This document shows positions 8,312 to 18,927 of a stretch of 64,000 nucleotides of DNA, piece by piece. Source of the DNA: Lachnospiraceae bacterium. GTDB lineage: Bacteria; Bacillota; Clostridia; Lachnospirales; Lachnospiraceae. Both the position numbers and the translations under genes were made by a program. The stretch is from NCBI GenBank assembly GCA_017634975.1, contig JAGBMJ010000141.1, positions 1 to 64,000 of the forward strand, given 5' to 3'. Numbering within the stretch: position 1 is the first letter of the stretch; every line of letters begins with the position of its first letter. The notes under the pieces were generated by a model, which was given only the letters and a program-made list of their open reading frames with translations, was not told where the DNA came from and made no database searches.

Positions 8312-9274
8312 GTGTATCGTATCGCGCATATATTGGCTTATTTCCTGAATGGGACGGGAAAGTGGCCGGACTATATCGATTGGTATATGGCATCGTGCCG
8401 GGCAAACAGCACGATTGATTTTTTTATTTTTACGGATGATCACTCACTTGCGAAATGGGAAGAGACACCGAATATCCATATCGTCTATATGACCTTTGGT
8501 GAGGTGACAGACCGGATCCATGAACGTCTGGGACCGGTGAAGATCACGAAGCCCTATAAGCTCTGTGATATGAAACCCGTATATGGTCATATTTTCCGGG
8601 AGTGGATCAAAGATTACGATTTCTGGGCATTCGGGGACTGCGACCTGATCTTCGGTGATCTGCGGAAGACTTTTACGGATGCTTTTCTGGATCGGTATGA
8701 CTGGTTCCAGATCCTGGGGAATCTGGAGATCATCCGCAATACGGATGAGGTAAACCAGTATTACCGGCTGCAGCGGCCGGAGTGGTCAAAACACCGGGAT
8801 TTCATCTGGGACAATATCATGCGCGAGGAGGAAAATCAGGCGTTTGACGAGCAGAATGGCCTGCCGATGATCCTGCGTGAGAATGAAAAAAAGATCTACT
8901 GGAACCGGGAGAATTTTGTCAATATCTATCAGCCCGAAAAGGGCTACCAAAAGATGATCGACAATACGGTGCAGCATAACACGCTGTTTCAGTATTGGAA
9001 GTGGGAAAACGGCAGCATTTATCATGTGAATGCTCTGACGGGAAAAAAGAAGGAATATCTGTATATCCATTTCAGCAACCGTAAGCTGAAGACGATACCG
9101 TATGAAGGGCAGGACGAAGTTTTTATTACCGTCAATTCCGAATTGAAAAACAGCATACACCGGAAGGATACCTTTGCAGGCGGGGATTTTGTGAAGGTAT
9201 ATACAAAGAAGATCCGGGAGTATATCAAGTGGCATCTGACCCATCTGCATGGGAAAGACAGATCGGAATTATAA
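8312..9274 (+). CDS. DUF6625-like protein, probable glycosyltransferase
   Basis: A 320-aa soluble protein with a GTG start after GACGGGAGAG. The N-terminal pattern, SCRANSTIDFFIFTDD followed by KLCDMKPVYGHIF and DFWAFGDCDLIFGDL, resembles the DUF6625 family found in capsule loci; the FGDCDLIFGD stretch looks like a GT-A DxD-type metal/nucleotide-sugar site. It lies 17 bases after the GT4 gene and is probably in one operon. Substrate unknown. The assignment to this family is from memory of its sequence style, not a search. Confidence 0.65.
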   Translation: MYRIAHILAYFLNGTGKWPDYIDWYMASCRANSTIDFFIFTDDHSLAKWEETPNIHIVYMTFGEVTDRIHERLGPVKITKPYKLCDMKPVYGHIFREWIKDYDFWAFGDCDLIFGDLRKTFTDAFLDRYDWFQILGNLEIIRNTDEVNQYYRLQRPEWSKHRDFIWDNIMREEENQAFDEQNGLPMILRENEKKIYWNRENFVNIYQPEKGYQKMIDNTVQHNTLFQYWKWENGSIYHVNALTGKKKEYLYIHFSNRKLKTIPYEGQDEVFITVNSELKNSIHRKDTFAGGDFVKVYTKKIREYIKWHLTHLHGKDRSEL

Positions 9275-9358
9275 AAGACAGATCTGATATAAAAAAGATA
9301 GCAACCGGAAGAACCGACCGTTTTGAGACGGTTACGGATGAGGTAAGGATTCAGGAAC

Positions 9359-11047
9359 ATGGCACAGGAAGATTTTCCGATCAAAAAAGAAGCGGTAGAA
9401 CATTTTGCGGAAGTAAACCGCCGGCAGTGGAGCGAAGGCGCCGTAACGGCAACGGACAAATACGTCTTTGTCAATCTCTCGATGGTGAGGATGCAGATGG
9501 CGTGGGTGGTGCCTAAGCTGCTCTATGCGAAGGGCGTAGCGGATACGCTGGGGGCAAGGGTGATCGTGATCACCTGGCGGGAGCAGCCGCTTTTGGATGA
9601 GGTGTGCGATTCCTTTGGTTTTGCGCACTATTGCATCGAGAAAGAAGATAAGAAAAATCTGCGGTTTTTTGCAAAGGCGCTGATGAAGGTGCTGTTTTTT
9701 ATGTTGCGTGACGGTACCGGCAGCGGGCTGCAGAAAATGAAAATACCGGTAGATTTGCCTGGCGGCAAATCTTTGAAGCGCCTCAAAGCCGGCGCGGGCT
9801 CCCCCAAGCAAAGCTTGGGGGCAGAAGAATTTAACGCGGGACGAGCGATCTATGAGGATATCCTGCGCACGTCGGAGCTCTCGACGATCCGCAGTGCAAG
9901 AAATAAGATCTGCATCAAAAAAGCAACGCATATCCTGTGGATGTTCTATACGCTGCAGGCATACTGCAAAAAGCATCCGCCGGTCTTTGCGCTGGCGGAC
10001 GATGCAGCATATCACGAAGCGCTGCTGTCCTCCCTGTTCCATTCATGCGGAGCAAAGGTGATCAACAGCAACCAGGAGCAGGAGATGGTGCTTGGCTTCG
10101 ATGCAAACGGTAATCCGAACCGTATGCATCTGATGATGCAGCTGAAGTACCGGGAGATGATCGATGGTCTCGGGGAGAAAGAAGTGGAACGTGCGGAGCA
10201 GATCCTGGAGGAACGTTTCCGCGGAAAGAACGGCCGGGATATCGACCGTGGCGCCTTTAAGGACAAGCGGGTGCTGACCCGTGAGGAAGCCGTTGAGGAA
10301 CTGCATCTGGACCCGAAGAAAAAGAATGTCGTGATCATGGCACATACCTTTACGGATGCCGTGTACAATTACGGGGATCTTTTCTACCGTGATTATTATG
10401 ACTGGACGGAGAATACACTGGCACTGGCAGCAAAGAACGATCAGGTCAACTGGATCTTAAAACCGCATCCGACGCGCAGTGCCTATCACGAATCGCAGGA
10501 TTCCATCGAGGATATGTTTGCGCGGTATAAGAAGGACAATATGTTTTTCCTTTCGGATGAGTTCAGTGCGGAGAGTATCAAGAATCTGGCGGATGTGCTC
10601 ATAACGATTGGAAGCAATGCCGGCGGGGAGTTTTCCGTGGTCGGTATCCCGGCGGTGATCGTGGGCAAACCGTTTTACGGAAATCTGGGCTTTACCATCG
10701 AGCCGGCATCGAGGGGAGCGTATGAGGAGTGCCTCGCACACATTCAGGATGTGAAGCCTTTATCGGAGGAACAGATCCGGACAGCGAAGAAAGCCTTTTA
10801 TCTGCGCAATCAGTACGGCCCGGCGATCCTGGGGACGAAGTACGATGATGAATTCGGCAGTCTGGTCAACGAGCAGTACAGGCATATGGGCGATAAGATG
10901 GCACTGGCGTATTTTGAGAGCAACCGCGGAACGGAAAAATACAATACGCAGATCACGGAAAGTATCACGGAATATATAGAACACCATGATATGAAAACAT
11001 GTAAGTATTATACGCAGGGGGTGCTGCGGGCGGAGGAACTGCAATGA
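9359..11047 (+). CDS. GT-B-like capsule/teichoic polymerase-type protein
   Basis: A 562-aa soluble protein. Its C-terminal half has [23 protein letters not shown], a stretch with [23 protein letters not shown], and GPAILG. These resemble capsule polysaccharide biosynthesis and CDP-glycerol glycerophosphotransferase proteins, where a conserved HP and a T/S-E/N-x-G loop bind the nucleotide sugar. Residues 132–155 are encoded by a family A palindromic repeat inserted in frame in a linker between the N-terminal Rossmann-like part and the rest. The ATG at 9359 lacks a strong ribosome site (AAGGATT upstream). It overlaps the next gene by 4 bases (ATGA). Confidence 0.6.
   Translation: MAQEDFPIKKEAVEHFAEVNRRQWSEGAVTATDKYVFVNLSMVRMQMAWVVPKLLYAKGVADTLGARVIVITWREQPLLDEVCDSFGFAHYCIEKEDKKNLRFFAKALMKVLFFMLRDGTGSGLQKMKIPVDLPGGKSLKRLKAGAGSPKQSLGAEEFNAGRAIYEDILRTSELSTIRSARNKICIKKATHILWMFYTLQAYCKKHPPVFALADDAAYHEALLSSLFHSCGAKVINSNQEQEMVLGFDANGNPNRMHLMMQLKYREMIDGLGEKEVERAEQILEERFRGKNGRDIDRGAFKDKRVLTREEAVEELHLDPKKKNVVIMAHTFTDAVYNYGDLFYRDYYDWTENTLALAAKNDQVNWILKPHPTRSAYHESQDSIEDMFARYKKDNMFFLSDEFSAESIKNLADVLITIGSNAGGEFSVVGIPAVIVGKPFYGNLGFTIEPASRGAYEECLAHIQDVKPLSEEQIRTAKKAFYLRNQYGPAILGTKYDDEFGSLVNEQYRHMGDKMALAYFESNRGTEKYNTQITESITEYIEHHDMKTCKYYTQGVLRAEELQ
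9751..9823 (+). repeat. family A palindromic element, full copy, inside a CDS
   Basis: A 73-nt element with three hairpins: AGATTTGCC/GGCAAATCT, TTTGA/TCAAA, and GCTCCCCCAAGC/GCTTGGGGGC. It is read in frame as 24 codons starting [11 protein letters not shown] and ending SLGA. The same element occurs at 12780, 19560 and 31724 as full copies and elsewhere as parts. Confidence 0.9.
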
Positions 11048-11736
11048 GTATCGTAAACTCTATGACACATGGGCTGAAACAGTATATTCACAGGTCAAGG
11101 CAGAAAGGAAAGCATATCGTTTTTGAAGGAAAGGCGGAGCTGGATTCGACGGATCAGTTTGAAGGCTGCAACCGTCTGGCAAACGGCGTCACGTTCCTAA
11201 ACAGCAGGATCGGCTATGCGAGCTATATCGGCGAGAACTGCTTTATCAAGAATACGGTGATCGGCCGCTATACCTGTATCGGCAATGATGTGATGACCAT
11301 GGCAGGAGATCACCCGACGGAAAAGTTTGCGTCGATCCATCCGGCGTTCTATTCCACGCACAAACAGTGCGGTTTCACTTATGTGTCTGCGGATAAATAC
11401 TCGGACTTTAAGTGGCTGGACGCAAAGAAAAAGATCACGGTGATGATCGGAAACGATGTGTGGATCGGTACGGGCGTGCGCATCATGGAAGGCGTGCATA
11501 TCGGCGACGGTGCCGTGATCGCGGCAGGTGCGGTGGTGACCAAAGATGTGGAGCCGTATGCGATCGTCGGCGGGGTTCCGGCCAAACATATCAAATACCG
11601 TTTCACGGAAGAGCAGATCCGGAAACTGACGGCATTGTGCTGGTGGAACAAAGGCGAGAAATGGATCCGAAAGCATGCGGAGCTGTTTGAGGATGTCGAA
11701 AAACTGCTGGCGGAAACGGCCAAAGAGGAAGCGTAA
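11044..11736 (+). CDS. CatB/VatB-like hexapeptide-repeat acetyltransferase
   Basis: A 230-aa left-handed beta-helix acetyltransferase. Hexapeptide repeats run from about residue 55 ([20 protein letters not shown]) to 180 ([19 protein letters not shown]), ending in the [16 protein letters not shown] signature of the CatB/NodL branch. The catalytic His is in [14 protein letters not shown]. Likely O- or N-acetylates a sugar of the surface glycan using acetyl-CoA. ATG overlaps the preceding stop, indicating translational coupling. Confidence 0.9.
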   Translation: MSIVNSMTHGLKQYIHRSRQKGKHIVFEGKAELDSTDQFEGCNRLANGVTFLNSRIGYASYIGENCFIKNTVIGRYTCIGNDVMTMAGDHPTEKFASIHPAFYSTHKQCGFTYVSADKYSDFKWLDAKKKITVMIGNDVWIGTGVRIMEGVHIGDGAVIAAGAVVTKDVEPYAIVGGVPAKHIKYRFTEEQIRKLTALCWWNKGEKWIRKHAELFEDVEKLLAETAKEEA

Positions 11737-11754
11737 GGATACAGGGACGGACCG

Positions 11755-13587
11755 ATGCTGAAGAAGATTTTTGCTGTATTGGATAAAAAACAGAGGATTG
11801 AAGTATTTTTGATCATGATCGTGATCTTTATCAATTCCCTGTTTGAGCTGGCCGGGGTATCCTCGATCATGCCGCTGTTCGAAGCGGTGACAGATCCGAA
11901 GGTGATCGAAGAGAAGGCTATGTTTCAGTGGGCGATGCGCATCCTGCATCTGCAGAGCGGCACCCGGCTGATCGTTGTGATGGCGCTCGGACTGGCGGCG
12001 ATCTATGTGATCAAGAACCTGTATATCCTGTGGATGAACCGCGTGATGTATAAATTCTCTTACGAGAATCAGGCGAAGCTGGCAGGTAAGATGTTTGAGT
12101 GTTACATCTGGCAGGATCTGCAGTTTCATTACGTGCATAATGTAGCGGAGCTGAACCGGAACGTGGAGCTGGATATCGCCAGTTTCTTCTATACGGTACT
12201 GAGCATCCTGCAGCTGGTGACGGAGCTTCTGGTATGCTTTGTACTGGTGGTCTTTCTGGCATTTGTGGATTTTGAGACCACGATGGTGATGGCATTTCTG
12301 ATGTCGTTTCTGGTGCTGCTGTTTTTGTTTGTTTTCAAGAAACGGATGAAGTATTACGGCGCAAAAAGCCGTGTGTATTCCGAGGGCAAATCGAAATGGT
12401 TCCTGCAGTCCTTTAACGGGATCAAGGAGATCAAGACGGTCGGTAAGGAAGATTTTTTCACCGAGCAGTACCGGTCGAATTATGATAATTACGCCAAGAT
12501 CATGCAGCGGCAGCAGGTGCTCAACAGCATCTCGAAACCGGTCGTGGAAATGATGTGCATCAGCGGTATCCTGGTCTTTATGGCGGTCCGCATCATGGCG
12601 GGAGCGGATATGCTGGCTTTTGTTCCGAAGCTGACGGTATTTGCCATGGCAGCCTTCCGTATGATGCCGTCCTTTAACCGTATCAGCGGATATCTCAATT
12701 CGATCATGTTCAACAAAGCGTCGGTGGATGCGGTTTATCACGATCTGGGTGAGATCGCGAAAATGACCGTAAGAAAGGAAGATTTGCCGGATGGCAAATC
12801 TTTGAAGCGCCTCAAAGCCGGCGCGGGCTCCCCCGAACAGAGTCCGGGGGCAGAACAAGAAAAAAAGGATGCTGCGGAGACGGAGCGCTGGACGCTGAAG
12901 CATAGCATCGTGGCAGAAGATATCACCTTTGCGTATGAGAGCAAACCGGATGTAACGGTATTGAACGGGGTGACGATCGAGATCCCGAGCAAAAAGTCGA
13001 TCGCGCTGGTAGGCAGTTCCGGCGCCGGCAAAACAACCCTGGCGGATGTTATCCTGGGGCTGTACAAGCCGCAGTCCGGAAGGATCCTGATGGACGGAAA
13101 AGATATCCATGAGAATATGGATGCATGGCGGAGGATGATCGGTTATATCCCGCAGAACATCTATCTGCTGGACGATACGATCCGAGCGAATATCGCGCTG
13201 GGGGTACCGGAAGATAAGGTGGATGACGACAAGATCTGGGCGGTACTGGAGGAAGCGCAGCTGGCGGATTTTATCCGCGAGCAGGAGAAGGGGCTGGATA
13301 CGAACATCGGTGACCGCGGTGTGAAGCTCTCCGGCGGACAGAGACAGCGTATCGGCATCGCAAGAGCCTTGTATACGGATCCGGAACTGCTGGTGCTGGA
13401 TGAGGCGACATCGGCACTGGATACGGAAACGGAAACCGCGGTTATGGATGCGATTTTCCGGCTGTCCGGCAAAGTGACGATGATCGTGATCGCACACCGT
13501 ATCACGACGATCCGCAACTGCGACCATATCTACAAGATCGCGGACGGAACAGCTACGGAAGTAAAATACGAGGACTTAGTTCAGTAA
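11755..13587 (+). CDS. ABC transporter, fused permease and ATPase (lipid/glycan exporter type)
   Basis: A 610-aa half-transporter of the MsbA/PglK type. Six membrane segments lie in residues 1–320. The ATPase domain has Walker A GSSGAGKTT (about 420), signature LSGGQRQR (about 525), Walker B LLVLDEATSALD (about 545) and the switch His in VIAHR. In this cluster it probably flips a lipid-linked oligosaccharide or teichoic precursor. Residues 343–366, exactly in the linker between the two domains, are encoded by a full family A repeat; normal family members have no such insert. ATG 11755 follows GGACGGACCG. Confidence 0.93.
   Translation: MLKKIFAVLDKKQRIEVFLIMIVIFINSLFELAGVSSIMPLFEAVTDPKVIEEKAMFQWAMRILHLQSGTRLIVVMALGLAAIYVIKNLYILWMNRVMYKFSYENQAKLAGKMFECYIWQDLQFHYVHNVAELNRNVELDIASFFYTVLSILQLVTELLVCFVLVVFLAFVDFETTMVMAFLMSFLVLLFLFVFKKRMKYYGAKSRVYSEGKSKWFLQSFNGIKEIKTVGKEDFFTEQYRSNYDNYAKIMQRQQVLNSISKPVVEMMCISGILVFMAVRIMAGADMLAFVPKLTVFAMAAFRMMPSFNRISGYLNSIMFNKASVDAVYHDLGEIAKMTVRKEDLPDGKSLKRLKAGAGSPEQSPGAEQEKKDAAETERWTLKHSIVAEDITFAYESKPDVTVLNGVTIEIPSKKSIALVGSSGAGKTTLADVILGLYKPQSGRILMDGKDIHENMDAWRRMIGYIPQNIYLLDDTIRANIALGVPEDKVDDDKIWAVLEEAQLADFIREQEKGLDTNIGDRGVKLSGGQRQRIGIARALYTDPELLVLDEATSALDTETETAVMDAIFRLSGKVTMIVIAHRITTIRNCDHIYKIADGTATEVKYEDLVQ
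12780..12852 (+). repeat. family A palindromic element in the ABC transporter linker
   Basis: A 73-nt copy with the same three hairpins as at 9751; the first loop differs (CCGGATGG). It is read in frame as [12 protein letters not shown] and SPEQSPGA. The host frame stays open on both sides. Confidence 0.9.
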
Positions 13588-13603
13588 TTTCAGGAGATAA
13601 GAA

Positions 13604-14563
13604 GTGGAAGATACATTGATCAGCATCATCGTTCCGGTCTACAATACGCAGAGGTACATCGGCGAGTGTATAGAGAGTCTGATGATCCAGACGTACCGGA
13701 ACATCGAGATCCTGGTGGTGGATAACGGAAGCGATGACGGCACCTATGAGATCTGTCAGGAATATGCGAAGAAAGATCCCAGGATCCGTCTGATGCGCGC
13801 CGGATTCCGGCAGCAGCATGTGGCGAGAAATACGGCTCTCGAGGAAATGCGCGGGGAGTATTTTTCGTATGTGGATGCGGACGATTATGTTTCGGAAAAT
13901 TATATCCAAAAAATGTATGAGACCGCAAAAGAATATGACGCGGATATGGTGATCTGCGGATATACGGCGATGCTGGAATGCCGGGACGATCTGATCGATG
14001 TGACCCGCAATACCTTCAAAGCGGATCCTTCCAAAAAACTTCGGAAGAATAACTGGGCCAAGCTGTACCGCAGCGATGTGTACCGTTCCGTCCGTTACAA
14101 AGATATGCGTATGGGCAGTGACGGCGTCTACAGTACGGAGATCTTTGAGATCTCAACGAATGTAGCCTACTGCGGCTATTCCCTGTATGCGTATCGCGCT
14201 TATATCCCGAGTGTGACGCATGCCAATTTTAACAAAGCATGGTTTGAACGTCTGGACCGTCTGTATGCCGAAGGAGACAAGAGTGAGTTTCTGCGTCTGG
14301 CAGAAAAAGGCATCCAGGTGATCAACGTGCGGCGTGAAGAACAGCTCTATCATAAGGAACTGCGGATGTTGAAAGACCGGATCGATAAAGCAAAAGAAAA
14401 AGACTATGTTCTGCGCGAGGAACTGTATCAGCAGCTGCAGGAACTGATCGGACGCTCGCATGTCGGGATCGTGAAGTTTGCGTATCTGAAACTGAAGCAT
14501 TTTTATACTTCGCAGGCAGCGGCGCACCGGACCAGGACCAATTACCGCTGCAAACTGGATTAG
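13604..14563 (+). CDS. GT2 family glycosyltransferase
   Basis: A 319-aa GT-A glycosyltransferase. The N terminus LISIIVPVYNTQRYIGECIE is classic GT2, followed by EILVVDNGSDDGT and the metal-binding YVDADDYVSENYIQ. The C-terminal 100 residues are charged and helical. GTG start at 13604, with CAGGAG 8 nt upstream; it lies 17 bases after the ABC transporter. Substrate unknown. Confidence 0.93.
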   Translation: MEDTLISIIVPVYNTQRYIGECIESLMIQTYRNIEILVVDNGSDDGTYEICQEYAKKDPRIRLMRAGFRQQHVARNTALEEMRGEYFSYVDADDYVSENYIQKMYETAKEYDADMVICGYTAMLECRDDLIDVTRNTFKADPSKKLRKNNWAKLYRSDVYRSVRYKDMRMGSDGVYSTEIFEISTNVAYCGYSLYAYRAYIPSVTHANFNKAWFERLDRLYAEGDKSEFLRLAEKGIQVINVRREEQLYHKELRMLKDRIDKAKEKDYVLREELYQQLQELIGRSHVGIVKFAYLKLKHFYTSQAAAHRTRTNYRCKLD

Positions 14564-14593
14564 TCCTGCCCCAGGGCAAATCTTTATTGTCTT

Positions 14594-16183
14594 ATGAATA
14601 ATCATCAGAACTTACATGTACAAGAAAACAAAAAGACGATCCTGTTGTGCGCGGCTGCGGCAGTGCTTTCCGTGGCCTTTTCTTATGTGATCAGCCGTTT
14701 CGGCGGCGCATATATCCGAAACCGTTTCCCGGCCGGTGTGATCGCGGCGGAAGGGGAGTGCTTTTTCTATACCCTGCTGTATGTGTTTGCCTTTGCACTG
14801 ATATTGGTGCGGGTTGTTTGCGGACAGACAAAGCTGCAGAAAGAATGGCTGGATAAACTGATCCTGTTCTATACGCTGTTTCTGTTTACGTTTACTTTCA
14901 CGTATTACGAAGATACCAAGATGATCTATGAAAATGCGCGGGTAATGAAAAGTGCCATCAAGCATGGCGAGTTTTTCCATTACTACGATTATGCATTTGT
15001 TCAGAGCCGATACCGGATGAATGCAAACTACAACGTGATGCTGTATTTCATCTACATCATCTGTTTCCTGCCGTACGATCTCTTAAATAAGATCGTTGGT
15101 GACATACCATTATACTATGGGCATATCTGGTACAATTTCATCGTCAGCCTGGTCTATATGTTTACTGCGTGGCAGGTGAAGCGCCTCTTAAAGATCTGGA
15201 GCATCCCTGCGAAGACGGCAGATCTGATCGGCATCCTGTATTTTATGAATCCGGTTCTTTTGTTCACTACGGTTGGGATGAGCCAGCTGGAGATCTTTTA
15301 CATCGCCGTATTTCTGGAAGGCCTGATCCTGTTTGAAAAGGGAAAGACCGATAAAGCATGCCTGGTCTGGTCGGTTTCCGTTGCGATGAAGATGTTTCCG
15401 GTCCTGGTCGTGATCCCGATGCTTTTGCTGCGGGAGAAAAAACTGGCAAAGCTGGCACGGTATGTGGCCGAAGTGATGGGGCTGTCTTTGGTGTTTCATC
15501 TGATCTACGGAAGCTCGGAAGGGTGGATACAGAACCAGCTCTACAATCCGCATTACCGCAAGCTCTTTGCGAACCAAATCCCGGCACAGACCAAAGCGGC
15601 AGCGGTCTTTCTGGTGGTTTATCTGCTGATCCTCTTTGCCTGCTGGGCATACAAGGGAAAAGAGAATTACAGAACCACGATCCTGTGCGGCCTTGCCGTC
15701 TATACCGCATTTTTATGTTTCTGCGGCTGGAATCCGCAGTATATCGCCATGACAGGGCTATTCCTGGTGCTGGGGACGCTTCTTGCGAAGGAGCCTTATC
15801 TTTATCTGGGCATCGAAACATTTCTGTCCCTCGGCTACATCCTGACGGTGTGGTACCATTTCGGAGATGTGAACAATACGATGGTGTTGTGCGGTATTGT
15901 CGGCGGTTTCCGCTATATCGACACATTGCCGGTACTGTTTTCGGAGTTTGTGGGAGCCGTCACTGCGTTTGAGTATACGGAAGAAGTGGCGGTCAGTATC
16001 TCGACGGCAGCCGGTATCTTTCTGGTGCTGTATTGCCTGTACAGCGTTTGGAAACACAAAGAAGAAAAGACGGAAGAAGTGAATGGATCTGCATGGGACT
16101 TCCCGGCGGGCTATCTGTATCTGCCAATGCTGCCGGTGTATGCGATCCTTCTCTTTTCGGGGATACTGTCGTTTTCTTTGTAA
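14594..16183 (+). CDS. polytopic membrane protein, GT-C (GT87-like) mannosyltransferase type
   Basis: A 529-aa protein with about twelve membrane segments. The first external loop contains TYYEDTKMIYENARVM and a later loop has HYYDYAFVQSRYRMNANYN; acidic pairs in the first loop and an aromatic-rich loop are typical of GT-C transferases using dolichol/undecaprenyl-phosphate sugars. The long middle block VMLYFIYIICFLPYDLL and the segment LYFMNPVLLFTTVGMSQLEI recall GT87-type proteins. Family-level call only. The stop is followed at once by a family A half-repeat. Confidence 0.6.
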   Translation: MNNHQNLHVQENKKTILLCAAAAVLSVAFSYVISRFGGAYIRNRFPAGVIAAEGECFFYTLLYVFAFALILVRVVCGQTKLQKEWLDKLILFYTLFLFTFTFTYYEDTKMIYENARVMKSAIKHGEFFHYYDYAFVQSRYRMNANYNVMLYFIYIICFLPYDLLNKIVGDIPLYYGHIWYNFIVSLVYMFTAWQVKRLLKIWSIPAKTADLIGILYFMNPVLLFTTVGMSQLEIFYIAVFLEGLILFEKGKTDKACLVWSVSVAMKMFPVLVVIPMLLLREKKLAKLARYVAEVMGLSLVFHLIYGSSEGWIQNQLYNPHYRKLFANQIPAQTKAAAVFLVVYLLILFACWAYKGKENYRTTILCGLAVYTAFLCFCGWNPQYIAMTGLFLVLGTLLAKEPYLYLGIETFLSLGYILTVWYHFGDVNNTMVLCGIVGGFRYIDTLPVLFSEFVGAVTAFEYTEEVAVSISTAAGIFLVLYCLYSVWKHKEEKTEEVNGSAWDFPAGYLYLPMLPVYAILLFSGILSFSL

Positions 16184-16185
16184 CA

Positions 16186-16212
16186 GGCTCCCCCGAACTC
16201 TGTTCGGGGGCA
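16186..16212 (+). repeat. family A third hairpin, intergenic
   Basis: Only the GCTCCCCCGAAC/GTTCGGGGGC hairpin of family A is present, directly after the 14594–16183 gene. The following GTTAGGAG may provide the ribosome site for the gene at 16233. Confidence 0.8.
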
Positions 16213-16232
16213 GTTAGGAGTGGTCATAATAG

Positions 16233-18863
16233 ATGAAAGAAAGTCTGAAAAAAACTCTGCCGGTCCTTGTGGTCGGGATTCTCTTTATGATCTATGTGCT
16301 GCTGTGGTACAAGCAGTTCAGTTATTTTCACTATTCGGGAGAATCGTTCGCGCTGGATGATGCCGGGCTGCAGAATAAAGCAGCCGGAGCAAAGGAAGCG
16401 ATCGTTACACCGGGATCTGATTTTCCGGAAAGGCTCGGCAGGATCGTCTTCTGGCCGACGAAGTATTCGGAGATTACCGTGGAAAACGGCGGTACAGAGC
16501 CGGTGGCGCTTGTGATCACGGATTACGAAGGCAGGGGCGACGTATCTTTTCAGGAGCCGCAGGTGATCTCTGCAGACGATGCGTATGCATGGGTGGCGGA
16601 CGGACGGGACAGCTATGTGCTGACGGTGTATAGTGCGCCGGGAGCGGAGGCCGGGAATATCCGGATCCATTACGATAACCACGGCTATATGGGGCGCTGG
16701 AAGAAATGCATCTATGCGGTACTCGGGAGCATGGCAGTCGTTACGTTCTTTAGCGCACTTGGTCTGGCACTGCAGAAAAAGACGGAGCGGAAGACCCTGT
16801 CCTGGATCGCATTTGGTGCTGCGGTACTTTGCGGAGGTGTTGCCGGCTTTGCCCACCATATACGTCTGGAGGATACATGGCTCTATGCGGGAGCCTGTTT
16901 TCTGTCGGTTTTTCTCTCTGCGATCGCTATCGTCTGCGCGGCGAAAAAAGAGGAATACAGCGAAGAGACTGTACAAAAAGCAAAGCCCGTCGTACACACT
17001 GTTTTCTCAGCGCTGCTTGCTATGGCAGTGCATTTTCTGTTTTTGTCGGCCGGGAGCGATTCGGTATTCTGGCGTTTTACCGGGACTCTGGATTCCAACC
17101 GAAGGATCCTCGGTTATCTGATCGTGGTGATCGTGTTCCTGCTGGCATTTCTGATCCTGGAGCATTGCAAATTTACCGGAACGCTGGTGAAGCACATGCT
17201 CTGCTGTTTCCGGGAGCGTGTCGCGGTGTGCGCAGGTATCTGCACGATCGTTGTGCTGTGTGATCGGTATAATGATCACAGGGTATTGTCGTTTCTGTTC
17301 CTGGCAGGCATACTGCTTGCAACGATGAAGATCAAAGCGATCCGCATCTCGAATCCGTTCTGGCCGGTCTATTATGCGGCGCTTGTTGTGCTCATTGCCG
17401 CAAACCATTGTGTGATCAATCTCTGGAGCACCGGCAGGACGGCAGATGTGTATCATACCGGTACCTTATACCATTCACTCTACTATGTGGCAAACGGCCT
17501 GCCCTTCCCCGGAGGACTGCGGCAGATGTACGGGCATTTTGCGCTGTTCTACAAGATCCCGCTTCTGCTCTTCGGAAACAATATGCGTACCGTGGGCTGT
17601 ACAACGGCGGTGTTTGCAGGGATCGCGGCACTGTGCCTGCTCCTGTTTCTGCACCGGAGCTTAAAGGAAGACCTCTCCCGGCTGATCGCAGGACTCCTGG
17701 TCTTAAACTGCTTCATCATCAACCAGTTATATCTGCAGACCTTCCCGCTGCGTATGCTGTGGCCCTTTGTGCTGCTGCTGTATAGCAGCTTCGTGGGGGA
17801 GAAAGGGATCACCGTCACGAAGAAGATCATCGGGTATCTTCTCTGTGCGCTGGCGATTGTCTGGAATATGGAGAGCGGTCTGGTATGCACAGTATCCTGG
17901 GCGGTCGTAGCGGCTGTATCGGCCAATGCGAAAGAGTCGGAACATTCCGGATTGCCGGATCTGCTCCTGCGGGTTCTGAAGGAGATCCCTTTTGTGGTGC
18001 TGGAGATCCTCACCGCCTATATGATCGTGAAGGGCTACAACATGCTCCTGACGGCGCCGGGAGAACGTATGGCGGAGTTCCTCGACTGGAAAAAGGAAAT
18101 GTCGACCATGGCGAGAGAGGAAGCGGGCGATACCAGTAACGGCAAGCTCTTCTGGAGCAATGCGCCGTGGATCGCCATCGAACTGTTCCTGCTGTGCAAT
18201 GCTGCGCGCCGGGTACACCTGCTGGTAACCCAGAAGAAGCTTTGCCCGGGAAACGATGCCGGCAGGCTTTTTCTCACGGTCTTTGCCATCGGGATCATGA
18301 TCTACTGGATGGGACGGCCGGAGGAATACGACTCCATGGCACCTTATGTGGGGGCGCTGCTGGTGCTGGCCTACGAAGGTGTGGTGGCACTCGGCGCGGG
18401 CTCCCCCGAACAGGGTTCGGGAGCAAAGGAGCAAAACGGGGATGTAGTCCGCCGGTACGCATATATGATAGCACTTGCGGCATTGTCTCTCGGGATGGCC
18501 GGTTACCTGGGGCATACGGCGGAAAAACTGGTCTATACCCGACAGAATCTGGCGGAGAAATCGATCGCCGACTACGGCGCGGTACGGAATGCTCTGCAGG
18601 CCTTCGATGCCGCCGTGCCGGAGGATACCTATGTGGAAGCCTACGGCATCGGTGTGATCTATATGTCTCTCGGAAGAGAATTGACGAACGACGGTCTGGG
18701 CTGGGGCAACGGTACGGCGGATCTGGAAGACAAGGTGCGTGACCGCAGATGGGTGCTGTTGAATGGAAGCAATGAGGCGGATATCCCGTTTTTGAAGAAG
18801 GAAAAAGAGATCCGCTTTGGGACAACGGTATATACATTGTACAGGAATGATTCCGGAGAGTGA
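16233..18863 (+). CDS. large polytopic membrane protein of the polysaccharide cluster
   Basis: An 876-aa protein with one N-terminal membrane segment (residues 8–26), an external beta-rich domain of about 125 residues, then about 13 further membrane segments and a small C-terminal external domain ending KKEKEIRFGTTVYTLYRNDSGE. The plan resembles GT-C glycosyltransferases or polymerases, but I recognise no family. Residues 720–733 come from a partial family A repeat in a cytoplasmic-type loop. Ribosome site TAGGAGTGG about 13 nt upstream. The neighbouring 18970 and 21153 genes encode proteins of similar layout. Confidence 0.6.
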   Translation: MKESLKKTLPVLVVGILFMIYVLLWYKQFSYFHYSGESFALDDAGLQNKAAGAKEAIVTPGSDFPERLGRIVFWPTKYSEITVENGGTEPVALVITDYEGRGDVSFQEPQVISADDAYAWVADGRDSYVLTVYSAPGAEAGNIRIHYDNHGYMGRWKKCIYAVLGSMAVVTFFSALGLALQKKTERKTLSWIAFGAAVLCGGVAGFAHHIRLEDTWLYAGACFLSVFLSAIAIVCAAKKEEYSEETVQKAKPVVHTVFSALLAMAVHFLFLSAGSDSVFWRFTGTLDSNRRILGYLIVVIVFLLAFLILEHCKFTGTLVKHMLCCFRERVAVCAGICTIVVLCDRYNDHRVLSFLFLAGILLATMKIKAIRISNPFWPVYYAALVVLIAANHCVINLWSTGRTADVYHTGTLYHSLYYVANGLPFPGGLRQMYGHFALFYKIPLLLFGNNMRTVGCTTAVFAGIAALCLLLFLHRSLKEDLSRLIAGLLVLNCFIINQLYLQTFPLRMLWPFVLLLYSSFVGEKGITVTKKIIGYLLCALAIVWNMESGLVCTVSWAVVAAVSANAKESEHSGLPDLLLRVLKEIPFVVLEILTAYMIVKGYNMLLTAPGERMAEFLDWKKEMSTMAREEAGDTSNGKLFWSNAPWIAIELFLLCNAARRVHLLVTQKKLCPGNDAGRLFLTVFAIGIMIYWMGRPEEYDSMAPYVGALLVLAYEGVVALGAGSPEQGSGAKEQNGDVVRRYAYMIALAALSLGMAGYLGHTAEKLVYTRQNLAEKSIADYGAVRNALQAFDAAVPEDTYVEAYGIGVIYMSLGRELTNDGLGWGNGTADLEDKVRDRRWVLLNGSNEADIPFLKKEKEIRFGTTVYTLYRNDSGE
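18392..18425 (+). repeat. family A partial element inside a membrane-protein gene
   Basis: The 3' part of family A: CGGCGCGGGCTCCCCCGAAC, loop, then GTTCGGGAGCA. It encodes GAGSPEQGSGAK in frame. One arm has a mismatch (GGGAGC rather than GGGGGC), suggesting an older copy. Confidence 0.8.
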
Positions 18864-18927
18864 TGGTGTGTTGATAATTAAAGGCAGTTTTGATATACTA
18901 CCTTACTGTATGTTGAAGTCGGATACT

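Noticed and set aside
11197-13527. Long 776-codon open frame on the minus strand
   Set aside because: It lies antisense to an acetyltransferase and an ABC transporter with clear motifs, and its translation is His/Arg/Gln-rich without recognisable domains.
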